Assembly: GCA_003695835.1 (NCBI GenBank)
Contig: RFHN01000286.1
Coordinates: 1-11,107, forward strand
Length of the DNA: 11,107 bases
DNA from: Armatimonadota bacterium
Lineage (GTDB): Bacteria; Armatimonadota; Fimbriimonadia; Fimbriimonadales; ATM1
Direction of reading: 5' to 3'
Made by a program: the position numbers and the translations under genes
In this document: piece by piece, positions 6,959 to 11,107 of the stretch
Position numbering within the stretch: position 1 is the first letter of the stretch
Layout of the letters: every line of letters starts with the position of its first letter
Notes under the pieces: model-generated
Seen by the model: only the letters and a program-made list of their open reading frames with translations
Databases searched by the model: none
What the model was told of the DNA's origin: nothing

Positions 6959-7611
6959 GTCCAACGGGCCGATTCGACGGCCTCGATGGCCCCGAGCTTT
7001 AGGGGCAGGTCCTCGGCTGCGTTGCGTACGCGGAACGTAATGACCTGCGACTCGCCCGTCCGCGCAAAAGAGATGCTGCGAACGTCGGGCGCGACGCGAA
7101 GCACTTCAGCCATCACGGCCTCGATCGCCTCTTGGCGCGATACGGTGACCGCGAGGCGTCTATGACCCTTTTGGGCGTAACGCTCTTCGAACCGCTCGAC
7201 GACCGTGAGCGTCAGGATCGTAAGGACGGTGGCGATCGGCGCAACGATCAGGAGGGCTCCCCCGATGCTGATCGCCATTCCGATAGCCGCTGCCGCCCAG
7301 ATGCTGGCAGCCGTCGTTAGGCCGCGAATCTGCGTACCCAATCGGAGGATGGTTCCCGCCCCCAGGAAACCGATACCGGTAACGATTTGCGCCGCGATTC
7401 GGCTGGGGTCTTGCGAAGGGAAGAGCCGACTCGATTCAGCGAAGAGGACAACGCCGATCACGACGAGCATGTGCGTCCGGGTGCCTGCGGGACGACCGCT
7501 CAACTCGCGCTCCCAACCGATCGCGCCGCCTAAGATGGCTCCGATGCCCATCTTGAGCAGGACTTCGAAGGCGGTCTGGAGGGTCTGAGAGTCGAGGCTT
7601 ACATCCAACAC
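6952..7611 (-). CDS. MgtC/SapB family inner-membrane protein
   Basis: The 219-residue protein is the usual length for long-form MgtC proteins. The N-terminal half has about four or five membrane spans and the family signatures: GAIGWERELSGRPAGTRTHM (29-48), IGFLGAGTILR (80-90) and GLTTAASIWAAAAIG (97-111). The C-terminal part (about 145-219) is soluble and fits the ACT-like domain found in these proteins. MgtC is known for intracellular growth at low magnesium and for modulating F-type ATP synthase or phosphate uptake; in free-living bacteria the role is unsettled. The start is GTG at 7611, with AAGGAA just upstream on the minus strand. A TTG one codon later would give better spacing, and the difference is one residue. 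The gene is divergent from the pterin dehydratase (83-bp gap) and convergent with the TMTC-like gene, with four bases between the stops. No Mg-sensing leader is evident in the short upstream gap. Confidence 0.92.
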   Translation of the reverse strand: MLDVSLDSQTLQTAFEVLLKMGIGAILGGAIGWERELSGRPAGTRTHMLVVIGVVLFAESSRLFPSQDPSRIAAQIVTGIGFLGAGTILRLGTQIRGLTTAASIWAAAAIGMAISIGGALLIVAPIATVLTILTLTVVERFEERYAQKGHRRLAVTVSRQEAIEAVMAEVLRVAPDVRSISFARTGESQVITFRVRNAAEDLPLKLGAIEAVESARWTD

Positions 7612-7694
7612 GGTTCCTTGATATCAGGACGAGCGAAGAGGGCGGAAAGCGCCACGCCTCGCAACCGCGGGTTTGCTCGAAGGGTAGAACGAGG

Positions 7695-7988
7695 ATGATG
7701 GCAAAACTCACCGACGCGGAATTGGAGGCCGCTCTCAAAGATTTGGATGGGTGGGCGCTCGAAGGTATCGCGATCTCAAAGGTCTTCGAGTTCGACTCCT
7801 ACGCTCGTGCAGCGCTGTTCACACAGGTATGCGCGTTCCTCGCTGAGAAGTACGACCACCATCCCGACCTGCTGCTGACGTACGGCAACGTGAAGGTCAC
7901 GTTGTACACTCACAGCGAAGGCGGTGTAACCTTGAAGGACACCTCGCTGGCGCGCGAGATCAACCTGCTGGCGGAGACGCCGAACTAA
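7695..7988 (+). CDS. Pterin-4a-carbinolamine dehydratase (4a-hydroxytetrahydrobiopterin dehydratase)
   Basis: The 97-residue protein has the size and motifs of the PCD/DCoH family: GW at 19-20, AEKYDHHPDLLLTYGNVKV (50-68), then LYTHSEGGVTLKD (70-82). The histidines at 55, 56 and 73 match the spacing of the three catalytic histidines of the mammalian enzyme (His61, His62, His79). The enzyme dehydrates 4a-hydroxytetrahydropterin to the quinonoid dihydropterin, recycling the cofactor of aromatic amino acid hydroxylases. In bacteria without such a hydroxylase it may act in other pterin chemistry, such as molybdopterin-related metabolism. No phenylalanine hydroxylase is in the window. Two consecutive ATG codons (7695, 7698) are possible starts. 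The TAA stop overlaps the TAG stop of the convergent MutL-like gene by sharing CTAA. The protein should be cytoplasmic. Confidence 0.93.
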   Translation: MMAKLTDAELEAALKDLDGWALEGIAISKVFEFDSYARAALFTQVCAFLAEKYDHHPDLLLTYGNVKVTLYTHSEGGVTLKDTSLAREINLLAETPN

Positions 7989-8005
7989 ACCGCAGCGGTC
8001 TCGGC
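7979..8005. repeat. Imperfect hairpin over the overlapping 3' ends of convergent genes
   Basis: GCCGA (7979-7983) can pair with TCGGC (8001-8005) and ACCG (7989-7992) with CGGT (7996-7999), leaving an asymmetric internal loop that contains both stop codons. There is no T-tract, so it is at best a weak or atypical 3' end structure. Confidence 0.25.
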
Positions 8006-9823
8006 CCGCAAGCCGACGTTTGCGAGCGTCCGGCGCACCCACTCTCGCCGGGCGGCCGGGTCGCTCGGAATGGACAACGGTCGGCCGCGACAATCGAGGA
8101 AGACGCCACCGACGCCGCCTTCCAGCGTGGCCGTCAATCGCTTGCCCTTGCCTGCGCCGACGTCGAAGCCTTTGGCGGGGTCCAGGGTCACCTCGACCGT
8201 TTCGCCGAGCCCGAGCGGAATTAAGCGGATCTCGCCGAACGTGAGGGTCTCGTTGATTCCACCGGAGACCTTCAAGCACGGCTCGCCCTCTTTGCCCGTG
8301 CCGACGGGAGCGACGAGAGTACCGATTCGGATCAAGCAGTCCCGTTCGAACACCTGAGCCGCGATCCCAGGGAGGTGTTCGCTGAGAACGCCCAGGTGAG
8401 GCATCATGAAGATCGAGTCCACCGTGAGCAAGGTGATGCCCTCCGGCTGATAGGCGTCAATCATCATGAGTGCGGACTGCCGTCGGTCTGGAGCGTGACT
8501 GAGGACGCCGCCGGAGCCGATGACGACGTCGAGGTCCATCATGTTGACCAGAGTCTGTCCGCTGGCTTCCTGGTCGAGAGCTTGCCCGATGTCTCGCTGC
8601 TGCTGGACACCAACCAAACCTCGTGCCAGGGTCTTGTGGTGCTCGAGCGCGAGACGGAGCGCCTCGCGGGCCACGGCTTGCTCAATCAAGAGATCCTCGT
8701 ACGTCTGAGGAATCGTAGTCGGGCGGATCATCTTGTTGCGCAACCGGTTTCGTAGCTCAAAGAGGTCGATTTCGAACGGGAGCCATCGAGCGATGTTCTC
8801 CACTCCCGCCTCTTTGAGGACGTTACAAATCGAATACGACATTCCCAGGTTCGCGGAGACGGTTCGGTTGTAGATTCCTTGGAAGACGGAGAAGATGTCG
8901 GTGGTCGCGCCGCCGATGTCCACGCCAAGAACGTTGATGCCCTTTTCGCGCGCGTAGCTCTCCATCAACTTGCCGACCGCGTTCGGGGTCGCCATGATCT
9001 CCTCGCTCGTCCACTCGAGCAGCTTGTTGTAGCCGGGCGCCTGCTGCATGACGTGTTCGAGGAATAGCTCGTGGATCGCTTCGCGCGCCGGGCCGAGGAC
9101 CTCGCGGTCGAGGGTCGGACGGATGTTATCCACGATATGCAACTCGACGTTCGGGCCGATCGCCTTTTGAACGTCTTCCCGCGCCATCTTGTTGCCGGCG
9201 AAGATGACCGGCAGCTTCATGTCGCCGAAGCGCGGCTTCGGGTCGGCTCGACGGATGACCTCCGCCATGTTCACGAGGTGATCCTTGGTGCCTCCGTCCG
9301 TACCGCCCGACATGAGGATGATGTCGGGCCGCAAAGCGCGAAGCCGTTGGACCCTTTCGTATTCCTTCCTACCGTCGTCAATCGCGAGCGTGTCCATGAG
9401 GATCGCCCCCGCGCCGAGGGCCGCCCGCTCGGCTGATTCGGCGCTCATGGATTTCACAACGCCCGCGACCATCATCTGAAGACCGCCGCCGGCGGAGGAC
9501 GTGCTCAGGTAAAGGTCGGCCGCTTCGTCTACGTCGTTCCGCTGTTCGACGACGTGACCGTTCTTCATCAACCGGAAGACGCGGTCATCCCGAATGAGAG
9601 TCCGGCGTGAGCCTAACTTCGCTTCGGTGATCTCTTCCAGTTCGCGCACCGAGTTCAAGACGCCGACCGTAACGTCCTCGAACGGTTTCTCCACTGTCGT
9701 GGGCGCTTCTCCTCGGGCGATCAGCCGGAACTCTCCGGTGTCCGTCTGCTCGATCAGAATCGCTTTCGTGGTGGTGGAACCGCAGTCCGTCGCGACAATC
9801 CTCAGAATATCGTTCTCGTTCAT
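7985..9823 (-). CDS. MutL/GlmL-family ASKHA ATPase (putative aminomutase reactivating factor), long form
   Basis: This 612-residue protein belongs to the glutamate mutase L (MutL/GlmL, TIGR01319-like) family. ASKHA-fold motifs are visible: phosphate-1 DCGSTTTK (13-20), MSGGTDGGTKDH (171-182), phosphate-2 GVDIGGATTDIFS (300-312) and adenosine motif VIGSGGVLSHA (434-444). Family proteins accompany B12-dependent glutamate or ornithine/lysine aminomutases and are thought to be ATP-dependent chaperones that reactivate the enzyme by cofactor exchange. The Clostridium GlmL protein is about 460 residues, so this one carries roughly 150 extra C-terminal residues, with GFDVGAGKGKRLTATLEGG near 553-571. 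No aminomutase gene is in the window. The start is ATG at 9823 without a clear Shine-Dalgarno. It lies 41 bases after the DUF503 stop on the same strand, so co-transcription is plausible, but CATAAT 16 bases before the ATG could be its own -10. The stop overlaps that of the pterin dehydratase. Confidence 0.9.
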   Translation of the reverse strand: MNENDILRIVATDCGSTTTKAILIEQTDTGEFRLIARGEAPTTVEKPFEDVTVGVLNSVRELEEITEAKLGSRRTLIRDDRVFRLMKNGHVVEQRNDVDEAADLYLSTSSAGGGLQMMVAGVVKSMSAESAERAALGAGAILMDTLAIDDGRKEYERVQRLRALRPDIILMSGGTDGGTKDHLVNMAEVIRRADPKPRFGDMKLPVIFAGNKMAREDVQKAIGPNVELHIVDNIRPTLDREVLGPAREAIHELFLEHVMQQAPGYNKLLEWTSEEIMATPNAVGKLMESYAREKGINVLGVDIGGATTDIFSVFQGIYNRTVSANLGMSYSICNVLKEAGVENIARWLPFEIDLFELRNRLRNKMIRPTTIPQTYEDLLIEQAVAREALRLALEHHKTLARGLVGVQQQRDIGQALDQEASGQTLVNMMDLDVVIGSGGVLSHAPDRRQSALMMIDAYQPEGITLLTVDSIFMMPHLGVLSEHLPGIAAQVFERDCLIRIGTLVAPVGTGKEGEPCLKVSGGINETLTFGEIRLIPLGLGETVEVTLDPAKGFDVGAGKGKRLTATLEGGVGGVFLDCRGRPLSIPSDPAARREWVRRTLANVGLRAETAAV

Positions 9824-9839
9824 ACGGTAGAGCGGTCAT

Positions 9840-9845
9840 TATGGC
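9840..9845 (-). promoter_or_regulatory. Possible -10 element upstream of the MutL-like gene
   Basis: The minus strand reads CATAAT, five of six matches to TATAAT, ending 16 bases before the ATG at 9823. It would give a leader of only about 7-10 nt. There is no good -35 hexamer at 17-19 bp, so this is only a candidate. Confidence 0.2.
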
Positions 9846-9864
9846 GTAGAGACTCCCCTCGATT

Positions 9865-10158
9865 TCAGAGCCAGGTCCATTGCCGTTCGATGACGACGAG
9901 ACGCGGTTCCTCGTCGAATCGCCGTTCTACGCTCTCCCGCAACCGCTCGACCTGGACGCGGGCGCCACTCACGAAGGCGAAGGCCACACTGGACGACCGG
10001 ATCCGGTTCTGAAAACCGACCTCGGCGGCGCTGACGTGAAGCTCGCGGCGAACCCTTTCCATCAGGCTGTGCAGTACGCGCCGCTTGTCTTTGAGCGTGT
10101 TGCAGCCTGGCAACTCAAGGGTCAACACCAAGAGGCCGACGTGCGTTGCGAAGGACAT
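9865..10158 (-). CDS. DUF503 (YlxP-like) family protein
   Basis: The 97-residue protein starts at the ATG at 10158, preceded by AAGGGTGGAG on the minus strand. The longer open frame upstream is only the shadow of the lipoprotein gene. It fits the DUF503/YlxP family: a hydrophobic first strand (VGLLVLTLELPG), TLKDKRRVLHSLMERVRREL (21-40), HVSAAEVGF (41-49), FAFVSG (60-65) and a C-terminal strand before the end QWTWL. The family is a small ferredoxin-like fold; in Bacillus ylxP lies in the nusA-infB-rbfA region, suggesting a link to translation or ribosome assembly, but the function is not established. The usual DQ(D)xWQR-like segment after the AEVG motif reads FQNRIRSS here, a mild divergence. 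The start lies 10 bases after the lipoprotein stop, which supports an operon. The context here does not resemble the nusA-infB cluster. Confidence 0.87.
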   Translation of the reverse strand: MSFATHVGLLVLTLELPGCNTLKDKRRVLHSLMERVRRELHVSAAEVGFQNRIRSSSVAFAFVSGARVQVERLRESVERRFDEEPRLVVIERQWTWL

Positions 10159-10168
10159 CGCTCCACCC

Positions 10169-11074
10169 TTATTCTGATGAATCTCCGCCCAAGGATGGGA
10201 TCTCGTAGCGCTTCTTTTCGTACATCGGCAGGTACTCGGCGTCCACCTCTTCGAAGGGGACGCGGACCGTAACCGAGGTCGTGTGCACGCGCAGGAAGAC
10301 ATCCCGCGCGACCCGAGCAGCCCGGTACCCCAGCTGGAAGTACCGAGGCGCGAAGAGGATGGCAACCCTGCCCGACTGCAACGCCTGCAACGAAGCACGG
10401 GATCCATCGAGCGGCAGCACGGCAACCGAGGGAGGCCGCTCAAGGGCAGACTTCGTCGCATCCTCCCCGACGGGAACGACCGCAGTCGCCCACTCGAAGT
10501 CCTCTGCCGTGGCACTCCCGAGATCGCGTACGCGCAGCTTGTAGTCCTTCCATTCGTTGGAGCGTTGATAAAAGGCGGAGATCAGCTCATCTCGGTCGAG
10601 CGGCGAATCGCCGAACAGCAACAGGACGTTCTTGGGTGGAGGGTTCAGCTGCCTCCAACGGATCTTCCACATGTAGGCCAAGTTGGTTGCGGCCGATGTG
10701 ATGAGCGCATTCCGGGCGCCAGCGGGATCCTCGTGACCGATCAGAACGATCGGGAGCTTTCTCCGCGAGCACGCGAGCGGAATCGTGTGCGCCAGCTCGG
10801 AGTTGGGAGCGACGGCGACGATGGGTCCCGCGCCAGCGCGCACCGCAGACTCGACGATGTCGCCTGGCTCGGCGTCCAGCCGATAGCGAATGACCTTGAA
10901 CTCCATGAAGAACTGCTCGGCGCCGGCGCGGAACCCCTGTTCAATTTCCTGCGCCCACTCTGCATCGCTCTCCGGCAACAACAAGACGTAGGTGGGCAAC
11001 TCGACGTCGCTCGACTTGCCGCACGCTGCAAGGATGGCGACGAGAGGAATCAGAGCGAGGTACCGACGACTCAT
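10169..11074 (-). CDS. Lipoprotein resembling a type 1 periplasmic substrate-binding protein
   Basis: The 301-residue protein has a lipoprotein signal: MSRRYLALIPLVAILAAC with lipobox LAAC and Cys18 as the lipidated residue, followed by Gly, so outer-membrane sorting is possible. The rest shows alternating beta-alpha units like the type 1 (RbsB/LacI-like) periplasmic binding fold. These are YVLLLPESDAEWAQEIEQGF (29-48), PIVAVAPNS (84-92), LPIVLIGHEDPAGARNALI (107-125), KNVLLLFGD (148-156) and a second-lobe series with VAVLPLDGSRASLQALQSG (217-235). In such proteins the first strand followed by an aromatic-rich helix, the GHEDP-like segment and the crossover strands form a sugar or small-ligand cleft. 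The ligand is unknown and no transporter gene is visible in the window, so it may be a sensor or an orphan binding protein. The ATG overlaps the stop of the upstream gene (ATGA), which indicates translational coupling. DUF503 follows 10 bases downstream. Confidence 0.85.
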   Translation of the reverse strand: MSRRYLALIPLVAILAACGKSSDVELPTYVLLLPESDAEWAQEIEQGFRAGAEQFFMEFKVIRYRLDAEPGDIVESAVRAGAGPIVAVAPNSELAHTIPLACSRRKLPIVLIGHEDPAGARNALITSAATNLAYMWKIRWRQLNPPPKNVLLLFGDSPLDRDELISAFYQRSNEWKDYKLRVRDLGSATAEDFEWATAVVPVGEDATKSALERPPSVAVLPLDGSRASLQALQSGRVAILFAPRYFQLGYRAARVARDVFLRVHTTSVTVRVPFEEVDAEYLPMYEKKRYEIPSLGGDSSE

Positions 11075-11107
11075 CCGACCAGTTCGCGCGCGAACGCTTC
11101 CGCATCG
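11071..11107 (-). CDS. C-terminal end of an upstream gene (right edge)
   Basis: On the minus strand the last 36 bases read as 11 codons (DAEAFARELVG) followed by TGA at 11071-11073, which overlaps the ATG of the lipoprotein gene as ATGA. The charged, helical end followed by a stop in this overlap is typical of an operon partner. Too little is visible to identify the protein. Confidence 0.6.
   Translation of the reverse strand, partial: DAEAFARELVG

Noticed and set aside
7612..7694. Promoters or an Mg-responsive leader in the gap between the MgtC and pterin dehydratase genes
   Set aside because: TTGATA and GATATC occur near 7618-7626, but neither pairs with a good second hexamer. The gap is too short for the long leader known from Salmonella mgtC.
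10159..10515. Upstream extension of the DUF503 frame to 216 residues
   Set aside because: The additional 119 residues are Arg/Ser/Pro-rich and run across the lipoprotein gene in another frame. The ATG at 10158 has a purine-rich ribosome binding site and matches the family length.
1..11107. Search for CRISPR arrays, tRNA/rRNA genes, insertion sequences and toxin-antitoxin or phage-defence genes
   Set aside because: By reading I found no regularly spaced repeats, tRNA-like cloverleaf sequence, transposase or integrase motifs or attachment-site repeats. The gene content looks like an ordinary chromosome region.

Overview
The window looks like a GC-rich bacterial chromosome with a Gram-negative-type envelope: Sec signal peptides, one lipoprotein with a clear lipobox and several inner-membrane proteins. 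The gene set is a TMTC-like membrane/TPR protein, a choice-of-anchor B propeller protein, a MutL/GlmL-family ATPase and a DUF503 protein. It reminds me of Armatimonadota (Fimbriimonadia-like) or a related lineage. That is an impression from protein style, not a demonstrated placement. I see no transposase, integrase, CRISPR array, tRNA or rRNA, and no stretch over 300 bases without a gene.

Layout from left to right. (1) 1-418, minus: N-terminal part of a multi-pass membrane protein that runs off the left edge. (2) 511-2922, minus: a large secreted choice-of-anchor B beta-propeller protein, closed by an intrinsic terminator at 458-488. (3) 2923-3051: a divergent intergenic region with a 22-bp near-palindrome and a second inverted repeat that could fold over the start region of gene 2. 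(4) 3052-3531, plus: a small acidic secreted protein with a strong ribosome binding site. Its terminator lies partly inside the 3' end of the convergent next gene. (5) 3560-4678, minus: a dolichyl/polyprenyl-phosphate mannose synthase-like enzyme (GT2 plus GtrA-like membrane domain). (6) 4719-6947, plus: a TMTC-like polytopic membrane protein with C-terminal TPRs, divergent from gene 5. (7) 6952-7611, minus: an MgtC/SapB-family membrane protein. (8) 7695-7988, plus: a pterin-4a-carbinolamine dehydratase. (9) A likely minus-strand operon read from the right edge: an unknown gene whose last 11 codons are visible (11071-11107), a substrate-binding-like lipoprotein (10169-11074), a DUF503 protein (9865-10158) and a 612-residue MutL/GlmL-family ATPase (7985-9823).

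How the genes may work together. The most suggestive pair is the divergent GT2-GtrA synthase and TMTC-like protein. One would make a polyprenyl-phosphate sugar and the other is built like the GT-C enzymes that use such a donor on secreted proteins, so together they look like a compact bacterial protein O-glycosylation module. The two neighbouring secreted beta-rich proteins are conceivable substrates, but nothing in the sequence proves it. On the right, the short gaps and an ATGA overlap support co-transcription of the lipoprotein, DUF503 and possibly MutL genes; a functional link among them is not evident.

Genes from 3052 to 9823 alternate strand one by one with very tight junctions: gaps or overlaps of a few bases at two convergent pairs, and a shared hairpin at the third.
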